A stretch of 64,000 bases of DNA, taken from Rhodopseudomonas faecalis (GTDB lineage: Bacteria; Pseudomonadota; Alphaproteobacteria; Rhizobiales; Xanthobacteraceae). Below, piece after piece: positions 39,535 through 48,995 of this stretch (its first letter is position 1; each line of letters opens with the position of its first letter). Under the pieces are notes generated by a model. It searched no databases. It saw only the letters and a list, made by a program, of their open reading frames with translations, and was not told where the DNA came from. Position numbers and translations under genes: made by a program. The stretch spans positions 1 to 64,000 of the forward strand of contig NZ_QJTI01000012.1 in NCBI RefSeq assembly GCF_003217325.1. Direction: 5' to 3'.

Positions 39535-40872
39535 CTAGGCGAACTCGGCGCCGAGCCGGCGCATCATCGGCACGAAATCCGGAAAACTGGTGGCGATGAA
39601 CGCGGTGTCATCGACCCTGACCGGCTGGTCCGAGGCGAGGCCCATCACCAGCGCCGACATCGCGATGCGATGATCCATATGGGTGGCGACCAGACCGCCG
39701 CCCGGCACATGGCCGCGCCCTTCCACGATCAGATCGTCACCCTCGATCGCCACGTCGACGCCGTTGACGCGCAGCATCGCCGCGGTCGCTTCGAGACGGT
39801 CGCTTTCCTTGACCCGCAGCTCCTGCAGGCCGCGCATCCTGGTCGTGCCCTCGGCAAAGGCCGCCGCCACCGCCAGCACCAAATATTCGTCGATCATCGC
39901 AGGGGCGCGCGCGGCCGGCACATCGACGCCCTTGAGCCGCGACGCCTTGACCCGGAACTGGGCCATCGGTTCGCCGGCATCGCCGCGCAGCTCGCTGATC
40001 TCGATCGAGGCGCCCATTTCCTGCAGCGTGGTGAACAGCCCGGTGCGCAGCGGATTGGTCATGACGTCGGTCAAGACCACGTCCGAGCCCGGCACCAGCA
40101 GCGCCGCCACCATCGGAAACGCCGCCGAGGACGGATCGGCCGGCACCACCACCGGCGCGCCGCGCAGCTCCGGCTGGCCGGTCAGCGCGATGCGGCGGCC
40201 ATGGGCGCCTTCCGGCTGCGAGCTGATGGTCGCGCCGAAATGGCGCAGCATCAGCTCGGTATGATCGCGGCTCGCTTCCGATTCGATCACCGTGGTGACG
40301 CCCGGCGCCGCCAGCCCCGCCAATAATACCGCCGACTTGATCTGCGCCGAAGCAACCGGGGTGCGGTATTCGATCGGCAACGGATCGCGCGCGCCCTGCA
40401 GCGTCAGCGGCAACCGGCCACCGTCGGCGCATGACACCACGCTCGCGCCCATCAGCTGCAGCGGATCGAGCACCCGGCGCATCGGCCGCGAGCGCAATGA
40501 GGCGTCGCCGTCAAATGGCACGGTGATCGGGCAGCCCGCGACCGCGCCCATCACCAGCCGGCAGCCGGTGCCGGAATTGCCGAAATCGAGCGCGGCTTGC
40601 GGCTGGGCGAAGCCGGCGACGCCAACCCCATTGACCTTCCAGGCGAATTCGCCGGTGCGCGCCACCTGGGCGCCGAGCGCCTGCATCGCCTTGGCGGTGT
40701 TGAGCACGTCCTCGCCTTCGAGCAGGCCGGTGATCCTGGTCTCGCCGACCGAAAGCGCGCCGAGAATCAAAGCGCGGTGTGAAATCGATTTATCGCCCGG
40801 TACACGCACCTCGCCGTGCAGAGCGGTGCTTTTGCGGGCTTCGAGCGGCTTGGGTTGGGAGCAATGTGTCAC
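39535..40872 (-). CDS. aroA: 3-phosphoshikimate 1-carboxyvinyltransferase (EPSP synthase)
   Basis: 445 residues from a GTG at 40872 with GGGGA about 9 nt upstream. Shikimate pathway step combining shikimate-3-phosphate and PEP. Motifs [10 protein letters not shown] (about 25-34), [12 protein letters not shown] (about 95-106), [45 protein letters not shown]. The general layout (VPGDKS, SAQIK, RDHTE) follows the class II, Agrobacterium-like branch. The residue equivalent to CP4 Ala100 is Gly101, the form usual in glyphosate-sensitive enzymes. Confidence 0.96.
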   Translation of the reverse strand: MTHCSQPKPLEARKSTALHGEVRVPGDKSISHRALILGALSVGETRITGLLEGEDVLNTAKAMQALGAQVARTGEFAWKVNGVGVAGFAQPQAALDFGNSGTGCRLVMGAVAGCPITVPFDGDASLRSRPMRRVLDPLQLMGASVVSCADGGRLPLTLQGARDPLPIEYRTPVASAQIKSAVLLAGLAAPGVTTVIESEASRDHTELMLRHFGATISSQPEGAHGRRIALTGQPELRGAPVVVPADPSSAAFPMVAALLVPGSDVVLTDVMTNPLRTGLFTTLQEMGASIEISELRGDAGEPMAQFRVKASRLKGVDVPAARAPAMIDEYLVLAVAAAFAEGTTRMRGLQELRVKESDRLEATAAMLRVNGVDVAIEGDDLIVEGRGHVPGGGLVATHMDHRIAMSALVMGLASDQPVRVDDTAFIATSFPDFVPMMRRLGAEFA

Positions 40873-41016
40873 GAAACGGATCCCCGGCACGCGGCCAATG
40901 AGTTCGGGCCTGCGTGCCCGATGTGGTCAAACGCCCCGTGAAGAAGCGCTATTGACAGCAGCGTGGCAACTAGCCAAGTGAAGCACCGTTTTTCAAGAAT
41001 TCCCAGGATTGCACAA

Positions 41017-41418
41017 GTGGCCAAATCCGAGCTCGGAACCAAGCGCGTTTGCCCGACCACGGGCAAAAAGTTCTATGACCTCAACAAGAATCCTGTGATC
41101 TCGCCCTACACCGGAGAAGTGGTGCCGATCGCGGCGATCCCGCAGCCGCGCGGCCGCGCCGAAGCCGCACGCGGAGCCATGTCGGAAAACATGGTGGAGA
41201 CCGAGACCGAAGAGTTGGTGTCGCTCGAAGAGGCCGATGCCGAAGAGAACACCGGCAAGGTCAAGGCGATCGTCCCCGAATCGGAGGACGACATCGAGAT
41301 CGACGAGGCCCTCGACGACGAGGACGATGACGATTCCACCTTCATCGCCGACGAAGAAGAAGGGGATGAAGACGTCACCGACATCATTGGTGACGTTTCT
41401 GGCGATGAGGAGACTTGA
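41017..41418 (+). CDS. TIGR02300 family acidic protein
   Basis: 133 residues from a GTG at 41017 with AGGA 9 nt upstream (VAKSELGTKRVCPTTG). The first 50 residues form the conserved part (CPTTGKKFYDLNKNPVISPYTGE, a half zinc-ribbon with only one Cys); the remainder is extremely acidic, with runs of Asp and Glu (LDDEDDDDSTFIADEEEGDED). Alphaproteobacteria-specific family of unknown function, here as usual divergent from aroA and beside a tRNA-Ala. Confidence 0.88.
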   Translation: MAKSELGTKRVCPTTGKKFYDLNKNPVISPYTGEVVPIAAIPQPRGRAEAARGAMSENMVETETEELVSLEEADAEENTGKVKAIVPESEDDIEIDEALDDEDDDDSTFIADEEEGDEDVTDIIGDVSGDEET

Positions 41419-41484
41419 GATCGTCGTCAGAATGTGATCAACGAATGCCGTGCGCGGTTGCTGTTCGCCGCCGCGCACTGGAAC

Positions 41485-41560
<76 letters not shown>

Positions 41561-41691
41561 ACACCCGTTTCGATGACCTGACGGTCATGGTTGAGGGCGC
41601 GTTCTGACAGCGCTCCGTGCTTCTCGCGAAGCAGCCGTGACAAAGGGACCATCGCTAACACCGCGCGGTGCTTGCGCCGCGTGCCCGGAAC

Positions 41692-41767
<76 letters not shown>

Positions 41768-41888
41768 AGCTCCCACCATCAGCCCTTTACCGATGACTTG
41801 CTTGCGGCGCCTTGAGGGCGCAATCTGAGCGCGTTCGCGCTTCTTCGCGCAGCGTTCCGCGACAACTTGAGCAAGCTTCGCCACTCCC

Positions 41889-43094
41889 ATGACCCCAAAC
41901 ATTGCTCCCGGCGCTTTGGCCGGCCTGCGCGTGATCGATCTGTCGCGCGTGCTCGGCGGGCCGTATTGCACGCAAATCCTCGCCGACCATGGCGCCGACG
42001 TCATCAAGGTCGAACCGCCGGCCGGCGATGAGGTGCGCGAATGGGGCCCGCCGTTCCATGAGGAAGACGCGGCTTATTTCATCGGCGTCAATCGCAACAA
42101 GCGCTCGATCGGGCTCGACCTCGCTTCGCCGACCGGGCGCGAAGTGCTGCTGACCATGCTGGCCAGCGCCGACGTGCTGATCGAGAATTTTAAGCCGGGC
42201 ACGCTGGAAAAATGGGGCATCGGCAGCGAGGTGCTGCGCGCGCGTTTTCCGCAGCTGGTGCATTGCCGGATCTCCGGCTTTGGCGGCGATGGCCCGCGCG
42301 GCGGCAATCCCGGCTATGACGCGATCGTGCAGGCGATGGCCGGCATGATGGCCGCCACCGGCTCGGCGCAAAGCGGCCCGACCCGGATCGGCGTGCCGCT
42401 GGTCGATGTCGCCACCGGCCTTTATGCCGCGATCGGCATTCTGATGGCGCTGGCGGAGCGCCAGAAATCCGGCGAGGGCCAGTTTCTCGAAACCACGTTG
42501 TTCGAGACCGGGCTCGCCATCATGCACCCCCATGCCGCCAACTACTTCATGCACGGCAAGCCGCCGGCGCTGACCGGCAATGAGCACCCCAATCTGGTGC
42601 CCTATACGATCTTCGCCACCAAGACCGACGACATCTTCATCGGCGTCGGCAATGACGCCACCTTCCGCAAGCTGACCCGCGAGATCGGCAAGCCGGAATT
42701 GGGCACCGACCCGCGCTTTGCCCGCAACAAGGATCGCATCGCCAATCGCGAGGCGCTGCGCGCTGAACTCGCAGCCGTGTTCTGCCAGCACGAAGCCGAG
42801 CCGCTCTGCGACCGGCTGCTGGCGGCCGGACTGCCGGCCGGTCCAGTGCAATCGATCGACAAGGCGCTGACCAGCACCCATGCCAGCTACCGCGGCGATG
42901 TGATCGCCAAGGACTGGTACAAGGGCGTTGCCTCGCCGATCCGGATGGAGCGCACCAAGGCCTCGCTGCGCCGGCTGCCGCCGAAATTCGGACAGGACAC
43001 CGCCGAGGTGCTCGGCGAGTTCGGCTATTCGGCGGACGCGATCGACGCCCTGATCAAGGACGGCGCGGTGTGCGGCACCACCAAGCGCCGCTAA
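41889..43094 (+). CDS. CaiB/BaiF class III CoA-transferase
   Basis: 401 residues. Transfers CoA between carboxylic acids through an aspartyl-CoA thioester. N-terminal LAGLRVIDLSRVLGGPYCTQILADHGADVIKVEPP, RNKRSIGLDL, and the catalytic Asp in NPGYDAIVQAMAGMM (about residue 144). Central SGPTRIGVPLVDVATGLYAA and C-terminal ASPIRMERTKASLRRLPPK are complete. The substrate cannot be read; succinyl- or glutaryl-CoA-dependent transfers are common in this branch. Single gene. Confidence 0.9.
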   Translation: MTPNIAPGALAGLRVIDLSRVLGGPYCTQILADHGADVIKVEPPAGDEVREWGPPFHEEDAAYFIGVNRNKRSIGLDLASPTGREVLLTMLASADVLIENFKPGTLEKWGIGSEVLRARFPQLVHCRISGFGGDGPRGGNPGYDAIVQAMAGMMAATGSAQSGPTRIGVPLVDVATGLYAAIGILMALAERQKSGEGQFLETTLFETGLAIMHPHAANYFMHGKPPALTGNEHPNLVPYTIFATKTDDIFIGVGNDATFRKLTREIGKPELGTDPRFARNKDRIANREALRAELAAVFCQHEAEPLCDRLLAAGLPAGPVQSIDKALTSTHASYRGDVIAKDWYKGVASPIRMERTKASLRRLPPKFGQDTAEVLGEFGYSADAIDALIKDGAVCGTTKRR

Positions 43095-43216
43095 CGTGAG
43101 CCGTGCGGCATGCCGGGGCGCCGCGCGCCGGCCGCCGCCGTTTCGCTGCACTGCAGCGCCGATTACCACGGCCAATCCGCGACGCTGCGTCTTTTCGTCT
43201 GGCCCGCGCGGCGATA

Positions 43217-43234
43217 CGGTCATGTAACCGTCAT
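43217..43234 (+). promoter_or_regulatory. PhoB box-like direct repeat upstream of ugpB
   Basis: CGGTCAT-GTAA-CCGTCAT: two 7-nt half-sites with a 4-nt spacer, 12 of 14 positions matching the CTGTCAT-N4-CTGTCAT Pho box. It ends 54 nt before the ugpB ATG. Confidence 0.7.
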
Positions 43235-43253
43235 CCGGCGCTGGTACCCGCGC

Positions 43254-43265
43254 CATCACGTGATG
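43254..43265. promoter_or_regulatory. 12-bp palindrome in the ugpB leader
   Basis: CATCACGTGATG, a perfect palindrome 23 nt upstream of the ugpB ATG. Might be a second operator; no regulator is encoded next to it. Confidence 0.35.
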
Positions 43266-43288
43266 ATAGCCCAGTCGGGGAGGAATTG

Positions 43289-44605
43289 ATGACGCTACGG
43301 ACCTTTGGCCTTGCCACGTTGCTGTCGACGACGCTGGCCCTTGCTTCGCCGGCTTATGCCGTCACCGAAATTCAGTGGTGGCACGCCATGACCGGCGCCA
43401 ATAACGACGTGATCGTCAAGCTGGCCGAGGAGTTCAACGCCTCGCAAAGTGACTACAAGGTGGTCGCGTCCTACAAGGGCAGCTACGCCGACACCATGAA
43501 TGCCGGCATCGCCGCATTCCGCGCCAACAACGCCCCGCATATCCTGCAAGTATTCGAGGTCGGCACCGCCACCATGATGGCCGCGACCGGCGCGGTGAAG
43601 CCGGTCTACAAGCTGATGGCCGAGGCCGGCGAGACTTTCGATCCGCAGGCCTATCTGCCGGCGATAACCGGCTATTACTCGACCTCCAAGGGCGAGATGC
43701 TGTCGTTCCCGTTCAACTCGTCCTCGATGGTGATGTGGGTCAACAAGGACGCGCTGAAGAAGGCCAACATCACCGAGATTCCGAAAACCTGGCCGCAGGT
43801 TTTTGAAGACGCCAAGAAGCTCAAGGCCGCAGGTTATGAGACTTGCGGATTCTCGACCGCCTGGGTGAGCTGGGCGCATATCGAGCAGTTGTCGGCGTGG
43901 CATAACGTGCCGCTTGCGACCAAGTCCAATGGCCTGGACGGTTTTGATACCGAGCTGAAATTCAACGGCCCGGTGCAGACCAAGCATCTCGACAAGCTGA
44001 TCGAGCTGAAGAAGGACAACACCTACGATTATTCCGGGCGCACCAATACCGGCGAAGGGCGCTTCACCTCCGGCGAATGTCCGATCTTCCTGACTTCGTC
44101 GGCGTTCTTCGGCCAGGTGCGCGCCAACGCCAAATTCGACTTCACTAACGCGCCGATGCCGTATTACCCGGATGTCGAGGGCGCGCCGCAGAACTCGATC
44201 ATCGGCGGCGCCTCGCTGTGGGTGATGGCCGGCAAGAAGCCCGACGAATACAAGGGCGTCGCCAAATTCCTGGCGTTCCTGTCCGACACCGACCGCCAGG
44301 TCGAGATTCACAAGAAGTCCGGCTATCTGCCGATCACCAAGGCCGCCTACGCCAAGGCCAAGGCGGAGGGCTTCTACAACGACTTCCCCTATCTCGAAAC
44401 GCCGCTGCTGGAGCTGACCAACAAGCCGCCGACCGACAATTCGCGTGGCCTGCGCCTTGGCAACATGGTGCAGCTGCGCGAGCTGATCGCCGAGGAATTC
44501 GAGCTGGCGCTGAACGGCAAGAAGTCGGCCAAGGATGCACTCGACAGCGCCGTGCAGCGCGGCAACCAGATCCTGCGGCAGTTTGAACGCACCGCCAGCC
44601 GCTGA
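43289..44605 (+). CDS. ugpB: sn-glycerol-3-phosphate ABC transporter, binding protein UgpB
   Basis: 438 residues; periplasmic solute-binding protein. Signal peptide cleaved after AYA (about residue 22). Strong similarity to E. coli UgpB in ligand-site stretches: EIQWWHAMTG, SYKGSYADTMNAGIAAFR, APHILQVFEVGTATMMAA, GGASLWVMAGKK, KSGYLPITKAAY, GLRLGNMVQLRELI. Ribosome-binding site GGGGAGGAATTG. First gene of ugpBAEC, behind a Pho-box-like site, so probably phosphate-starvation induced. Confidence 0.94.
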   Translation: MTLRTFGLATLLSTTLALASPAYAVTEIQWWHAMTGANNDVIVKLAEEFNASQSDYKVVASYKGSYADTMNAGIAAFRANNAPHILQVFEVGTATMMAATGAVKPVYKLMAEAGETFDPQAYLPAITGYYSTSKGEMLSFPFNSSSMVMWVNKDALKKANITEIPKTWPQVFEDAKKLKAAGYETCGFSTAWVSWAHIEQLSAWHNVPLATKSNGLDGFDTELKFNGPVQTKHLDKLIELKKDNTYDYSGRTNTGEGRFTSGECPIFLTSSAFFGQVRANAKFDFTNAPMPYYPDVEGAPQNSIIGGASLWVMAGKKPDEYKGVAKFLAFLSDTDRQVEIHKKSGYLPITKAAYAKAKAEGFYNDFPYLETPLLELTNKPPTDNSRGLRLGNMVQLRELIAEEFELALNGKKSAKDALDSAVQRGNQILRQFERTASR

Positions 44606-44676
44606 TCGCTCGCTGATGACAGATCGCTTCCTGCTCATGCTGGTCTTGTGGTCCTTGTGGCAGGAGGCGCCCTGAC

Positions 44677-45558
44677 ATGCATAAGAACGTCGTGTTCCAT
44701 CACCGCTGGCTGCCGTATCTGCTGATCGCGCCGCAATTGGTGATCGTGCTGGCGTTCTTCTATTGGCCGGCGCTACAGGCGGTGTGGCAGTCGTTCCTGC
44801 TGCAGGATGCATTCGGGCTATCGACCACCTTTGTCGGCTTCGAGAACTATGTCGAGCTGCTCCGCCAGCCCGAATATTTTGGCGCGGTGGTCCGCACCTT
44901 TGTGTTCTCGGCGTTGATCGCCGGATCGTCGCTGTCATTCGCACTGCTGCTGGCGGTGATGGCCGACAAGCCGCTATCGGGCATCACGGCGTATCGCACG
45001 CTGCTGATCTGGCCCTATGCGGTCGCGCCCGCGGTCGCCGGCGTGCTGTGGATCTTCATGCTGCATCCCTCGCTCGGCATGGTGGCGCGCGGGCTGCGCT
45101 CACTGGGCATCAACTGGAATCCGCTGCTCAATGGCGATCATGCCATGATCCTGGTGGTGCTGGCCGCGGCCTGGAAGCAGATCTCCTACAACTTCCTGTT
45201 CTTCCTCGCCGGGCTGCAGTCGATCCCGAAAAGCGTGCTGGAGGCCGCGGCGATCGACGGTGCCGGGCCGATGCGCCGGTTCTGGACCGTGACCTTCCCG
45301 CTGCTGACGCCGACCATCTTCTTTCTGATCGTCGTCAACATCGTGTACGCGTTCTTCGACACTTTTGGCATCATCGACGCCATGACCGGCGGCGGCCCGG
45401 CCAAGGCCACCGAAACGCTGGTGTACAAGGTCTATCTCGACGGCCTGCTCGGCGGCAATCTCGGCTCGTCGGCGGCGCAGTCGGTGCTGCTGATGATGAT
45501 GGTGATCGTGCTCACCGCGATTCAGTTCCGCTACGTCGAACGCAAGGTGACGTATTGA
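44677..45558 (+). CDS. ugpA: sn-glycerol-3-phosphate ABC transporter permease UgpA
   Basis: 293 residues, six transmembrane segments. Inner-membrane permease of the MalF/UgpA type; EAA loop contacting the ATPase at [28 protein letters not shown]-like ribosome-binding site before 44677. The 518 bp to ugpE are filled with two repeat copies. Confidence 0.94.
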   Translation: MHKNVVFHHRWLPYLLIAPQLVIVLAFFYWPALQAVWQSFLLQDAFGLSTTFVGFENYVELLRQPEYFGAVVRTFVFSALIAGSSLSFALLLAVMADKPLSGITAYRTLLIWPYAVAPAVAGVLWIFMLHPSLGMVARGLRSLGINWNPLLNGDHAMILVVLAAAWKQISYNFLFFLAGLQSIPKSVLEAAAIDGAGPMRRFWTVTFPLLTPTIFFLIVVNIVYAFFDTFGIIDAMTGGGPAKATETLVYKVYLDGLLGGNLGSSAAQSVLLMMMVIVLTAIQFRYVERKVTY

Positions 45559-46076
45559 TGAGCGCGCAGCAAATGGCGCCCTTTCTTCACCTCTCCCCGC
45601 GTGCGGGGAGAGGTCGCCCGACCAAGCGCAGCGGTGCCGGGCGGGTGAGGGGGCAGTACTTCAAGTCACAGCGCGCGGCCACGCCCCCTCACCCGACTGA
45701 CCCGCGCAAGGCGCGTGTCAGTCACCCTCTCCCCGCAAGCAGGGCGAGGGAAGTAGCCGGCGACGCCGCAAACCGCAATATCGCACACCACCAAGTCGGC
45801 TACGCAAAACGCTGGGTGAGGTGTTGATGAGCGGGCACACAATGATGCCAACTCTGGACGGCACGGCGCGTCACCTCTCCCCGCGTGCGGGGAGAGGTTG
45901 CCCGGCAAAGCCCAGCGACGCCGGGCGGGTGAGGGGGCAGTACTTCAAGTCACAGCGCGCGGCCACGCCCCCTCACCCGACTGACCCGCGCAAGGCGCGT
46001 GTCAGTCACCCTCTCCCCGCAAGCAGGGCGAGGGACATCCTCGCGAGCTGTTACTTCCAAAGAACAGGCAGCGCTG
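45559..46076. repeat. tandem duplication of a CACCTCTCCCC repeat between ugpA and ugpE
   Basis: Two 165-nt near-identical copies at 45587-45751 and 45871-46035. Each begins TCACCTCTCCCCGCGTGCGG and ends CCGCAAGCAGGGCGAGGGA and is itself an inverted repeat (CTCTCCCC...GGGGAGAG, GGGTGAGGGGG...CCCCCTCACCC). Each is preceded by a similar TTGATGAGCG segment, so the duplicated unit is about 284 nt. No gene. Confidence 0.88.
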
Positions 46077-46925
46077 ATGGTCGAGAATGAAGGCATAAGG
46101 CGTTATGTCGCCCACGCGATCCTGTGGCTCGGGATCGCGATCGTGGCCTTTCCGGTCTATCTGGCGATCGTGGCCTCGACCCAGGACGCGGCTTCGATCG
46201 CCAATGGCCAGATGTCGCTGCTACCCGGCGGCCACCTGCTCGAGACCTATTACAAGACCATCTTCGTCGGCACGTCCGGATCGACACGCGAGCCGGTCGG
46301 CGTGATGCTGCTGAACTCGCTGGTGATGGCGCTGGCGATCGCCTGCGGCAAGATCGCGATCTCGATCATATCGGCCTATGCGGTGGTGTATTTCCGCTTT
46401 CCGCTGCGCATGACAATTTTCTGGCTGATCTTCATCACCTTGATGCTGCCTGTCGAGGTGCGGATCTATCCGACCTACAAGATCGCCGCCGATCTGCAAT
46501 TGCTCGACAGCTATGCCGGCTTGACGCTGCCGCTGATTGCGTCGGCGACCGCGACGCTGCTGTTCCGGCAGTTCTTCATGACGGTGCCGGATGAACTCCT
46601 GGAAGCCTCGCGGATCGACGGCGCAGGGCCGTTGCGGTTCTTCTGGGATACGCTGCTGCCGCTATCACGCACCAATATCGCGGCGCTGTTTGTGATCCTG
46701 TTCATCTATGGCTGGAACCAATATTTGTGGCCGCTGCTGATCACCACGCGCGACGACATGCAGACCATCGTGATCGGCATCCGCAAGATGATCACCACCT
46801 CCGACGCGCTGACCGAATGGCCAGTCGTGATGGCGACCGCGGTGCTGGCGATGCTGCCGCCGGTGGTGGTTGTGGTGGTGATGCAGAAACTATTCGTGCG
46901 CGGGCTGGTGGAGACGGAAAAGTGA
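46077..46925 (+). CDS. ugpE: sn-glycerol-3-phosphate ABC transporter permease UgpE
   Basis: 282 residues, six transmembrane segments, MalG/UgpE type. EAA loop [45 protein letters not shown] is typical of UgpE. I start at [10 protein letters not shown] (46077); in-frame codons further upstream (to 45999) lie within the repeat and are unlikely to be original coding sequence. Confidence 0.92.
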   Translation: MVENEGIRRYVAHAILWLGIAIVAFPVYLAIVASTQDAASIANGQMSLLPGGHLLETYYKTIFVGTSGSTREPVGVMLLNSLVMALAIACGKIAISIISAYAVVYFRFPLRMTIFWLIFITLMLPVEVRIYPTYKIAADLQLLDSYAGLTLPLIASATATLLFRQFFMTVPDELLEASRIDGAGPLRFFWDTLLPLSRTNIAALFVILFIYGWNQYLWPLLITTRDDMQTIVIGIRKMITTSDALTEWPVVMATAVLAMLPPVVVVVVMQKLFVRGLVETEK

Positions 46926-46930
46926 AGATC

Positions 46931-47031
46931 GCGAATAAACGGGCGAATAGCGAATGGCGAATAGCGAATAGCCCACGACGCGCCGCCACGCCCCTGTTCT
47001 ATTCGCTATTCGCTACTCCCTACTCGCTTCT
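46931..47031. repeat. GCGAATAG inverted repeat between ugpE and ugpC
   Basis: GCGAATAGCGAATGGCGAAT... on the left and its complement (TTCTATTCGCTATTCGCTAC) on the right form a large palindrome filling the gap. Confidence 0.7.
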
Positions 47032-47048
47032 GTGCGCGGAGCGCGCTG

Positions 47049-48101
47049 ATGGCTAACGTCACGCTGCGCAATGTCCGCAAGACCTATCCGGGCGGCTTTG
47101 AGGCCATCAAGGGCATCGACGTCGCGATCGGCGATGGCCAGTTCTGCGTGCTGGTCGGGCCGTCGGGCTGTGGCAAGTCCACGCTGCTGCGCATGGTGGC
47201 GGGACTGGAAACCATCAGCTCCGGCGAGATCGAGATTGGCGAGCGCGTGGTCAACACCATCGAGCCGGCCGATCGCGACATCGCCATGGTGTTTCAGAAC
47301 TACGCGCTCTATCCGCATATGACCGTGTACAACAACATGGCCTATGGTTTGCGCAATCGCGGCATGCCCAAGCCCGAGATCGAGCAGCGGGTGCGCGAGG
47401 CGGCGCGCATTCTGGAAATCGAAGCGCTGCTTGACCGCAAGCCGCGCCAGCTATCGGGCGGCCAGCGCCAGCGGGTGGCGATGGGCCGCGCGATCGTGCG
47501 CCAGCCCAAAGTGTTCCTGTTCGATGAGCCACTGTCCAATCTCGACGCCAAACTGCGGATCGCGATGCGGGTCGAAATCCGCAAGCTGCAGCGCAGGCTC
47601 GCCACCACCTCGATCTATGTCACCCATGATCAGCTCGAAGCGATGACGCTGGCCGACATTCTGGTGGTGATGAATGGCGGCGTGGTCGAGCAGATCGGCA
47701 GCCCGCTCGAGGTCTATCACCGCCCGGCGACCACCTTTGTTGCATCCTTCATCGGCGCGCCGCCGATGAATCTGATCGCGCTGGACGGCAGCGAGCTGCG
47801 CCACCAGCTCGGCGAGCATGGCGATGCGACCACGCTCGGCATCCGCCCGGAAGACTTGACGCTGACCAATGGCGATGCGGGCGATGGCGGGCTCGCGCTC
47901 AAGCTGCGCGTCGATGCGGTCGAGCGGGTCGGCCCGGAGAGCTTTGTCTATGGCCACCCGGGTGATCACCAGGGCGAAGCTGAGATCATCGTGCGGGTCG
48001 CGGGCGAGCACACCCCGGCGCTTGGCAGCTCAGTGCAGGCGATCGCCAGTCGCGCCAAGCTGCATCTATTCGGCCGCGATGGCCGGCGCCTCGAGCCGTA
48101 A
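47049..48101 (+). CDS. ugpC: sn-glycerol-3-phosphate ABC transporter ATPase UgpC
   Basis: 350 residues. Walker [10 protein letters not shown] (about 37-45), Q-loop [13 protein letters not shown], signature [15 protein letters not shown], Walker [15 protein letters not shown]-loop [12 protein letters not shown], then a TOBE-type regulatory domain (about 240-350) as in MalK/UgpC. Last gene of ugpBAEC; energises import. Confidence 0.94.
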   Translation: MANVTLRNVRKTYPGGFEAIKGIDVAIGDGQFCVLVGPSGCGKSTLLRMVAGLETISSGEIEIGERVVNTIEPADRDIAMVFQNYALYPHMTVYNNMAYGLRNRGMPKPEIEQRVREAARILEIEALLDRKPRQLSGGQRQRVAMGRAIVRQPKVFLFDEPLSNLDAKLRIAMRVEIRKLQRRLATTSIYVTHDQLEAMTLADILVVMNGGVVEQIGSPLEVYHRPATTFVASFIGAPPMNLIALDGSELRHQLGEHGDATTLGIRPEDLTLTNGDAGDGGLALKLRVDAVERVGPESFVYGHPGDHQGEAEIIVRVAGEHTPALGSSVQAIASRAKLHLFGRDGRRLEP

Positions 48102-48162
48102 ACGCATTTTCCCAGATTGCGGCGGCGGGTTCTTGAACAGCCAATAGCAATGACCATATCCT

Positions 48163-48254
48163 GGTGGTGACCGGAGGGCGTTACCGCCAACCGGGCCACT
48201 GAGGTGCCGAAAGGGCCTCCAAGATCAAAGTCGCTTCGAGAGGACTTTGGGACA
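48163..48254 (+). promoter_or_regulatory. ROSE-like RNA thermometer in the hsp20 leader
   Basis: Three consecutive hairpins end at the start codon. First: GGTGGT (48163-48168) with GCCAACC (48186-48192). Second: GAGGTGCC (48201-48208), GAAA tetraloop, GGGCCTC (48213-48219). Third: CAAAGTC (48226-48232) with GACTTTG (48243-48249), burying the AGAGGA ribosome-binding site. TCGCT (48231-48235) fits the UYGCU motif opposite the Shine-Dalgarno in ROSE elements of rhizobial small heat-shock genes. Confidence 0.65.
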
Positions 48255-48680
48255 ATGTCTCGTGTTCCGACACTATCAAGCCCGTTCCTGCTGGGCTTCG
48301 ACGATATCGAGCGTGCGCTCGATCGGGTCGTGAAAGGCGCTGACGGCTACCCGCCTTATAATATCGAGCGCTGTGACCGTGAGAACGGCCAGCCCGAAAA
48401 GCTCCGGATCACGCTTGCCGTCGCAGGGTTCACCCGCGACCAGCTCGACGTCACCATTGAAGAGAATCAATTGGTGATCCGCGGGCGGCAGCAGGACGAC
48501 AAGACCCGGCACTACATTCATCGCGGCATTGCTGCGCGTCACTTCCAGCGCACCTTTGTGCTGGCCGACGGAATGCAGGTACTGGGTGCGGATTTGAAGA
48601 ATGGGCTGTTGTCGATCGACCTCGCCAGACCAGAGCCTGCCAGGGTTGTTAAGACAATCGCCATCAACGAGCACGAATAA
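48255..48680 (+). CDS. small heat-shock protein (Hsp20/IbpA family)
   Basis: 141 residues, ATP-independent holdase. Alpha-crystallin domain at about 32-125 with KLRITLAVAGFTRDQLDVTIEENQLVI and RGIAARHFQRTFVLADGMQVLGADLKNGLLSIDL. Belongs to the class A/IbpA-like group of rhizobial sHSPs. Start at MSRVPTL because AGAGGA lies 10 nt upstream, within the thermometer hairpin. The DUF1150 gene follows after 51 bp. Confidence 0.93.
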   Translation: MSRVPTLSSPFLLGFDDIERALDRVVKGADGYPPYNIERCDRENGQPEKLRITLAVAGFTRDQLDVTIEENQLVIRGRQQDDKTRHYIHRGIAARHFQRTFVLADGMQVLGADLKNGLLSIDLARPEPARVVKTIAINEHE

Positions 48681-48731
48681 TGGGAACGAGTAGCGGACTC
48701 GACCGCTTAAATCTAACGAGGAGTCGAGACC

Positions 48732-48995
48732 ATGACTGGAGTTGAAATCATCGAAGACACCGATGTGTCGGTGGAAACGTTGGCCAGCCTCGGCGAAGGC
48801 CACATCGCCTATGTGAAGCAGATCCGTTCGGAGGACGTGCCGAGCCTGTTTCCGCAGGCGCCGAAGATCGCCCCGGGCACCAAGCTATTCGCGTTGCATG
48901 CCGCTGACGGCACGCCGATCATGCTGACGGACAGCCGCGAAGCCGCGCTTGCCAATGCCTGGAGCCAGGAACTGCAGACCGTCAGCGTCCACTGA
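48732..48995 (+). CDS. DUF1150 family protein
   Basis: 87 residues, conserved in alphaproteobacteria and usually found directly after an hsp20 gene, as here. Core pattern GHIAYVKQIRSEDVPSLFPQAP and LFALHAADGTPIMLTDSREAALANA. No known biochemical function. GAGGAG in front of the ATG. A link to heat stress is suggested only by the operon. Confidence 0.9.
   Translation: MTGVEIIEDTDVSVETLASLGEGHIAYVKQIRSEDVPSLFPQAPKIAPGTKLFALHAADGTPIMLTDSREAALANAWSQELQTVSVH

Noticed and set aside
40952-40957. TTGACA -35 box upstream of the TIGR02300 gene
   Set aside because: A perfect -35 hexamer, but no acceptable -10 at 16-18 nt, so I do not annotate a promoter.
41787-43259. 490-codon minus-strand frame opposite the CoA-transferase
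   Set aside because: Shadow frame; it also runs past both gene ends without a ribosome-binding site or family match.
45587-46035. CRISPR array
   Set aside because: Only two long (165-nt) palindromic copies with one unrelated spacer and no cas genes; it is a duplicated intergenic repeat.
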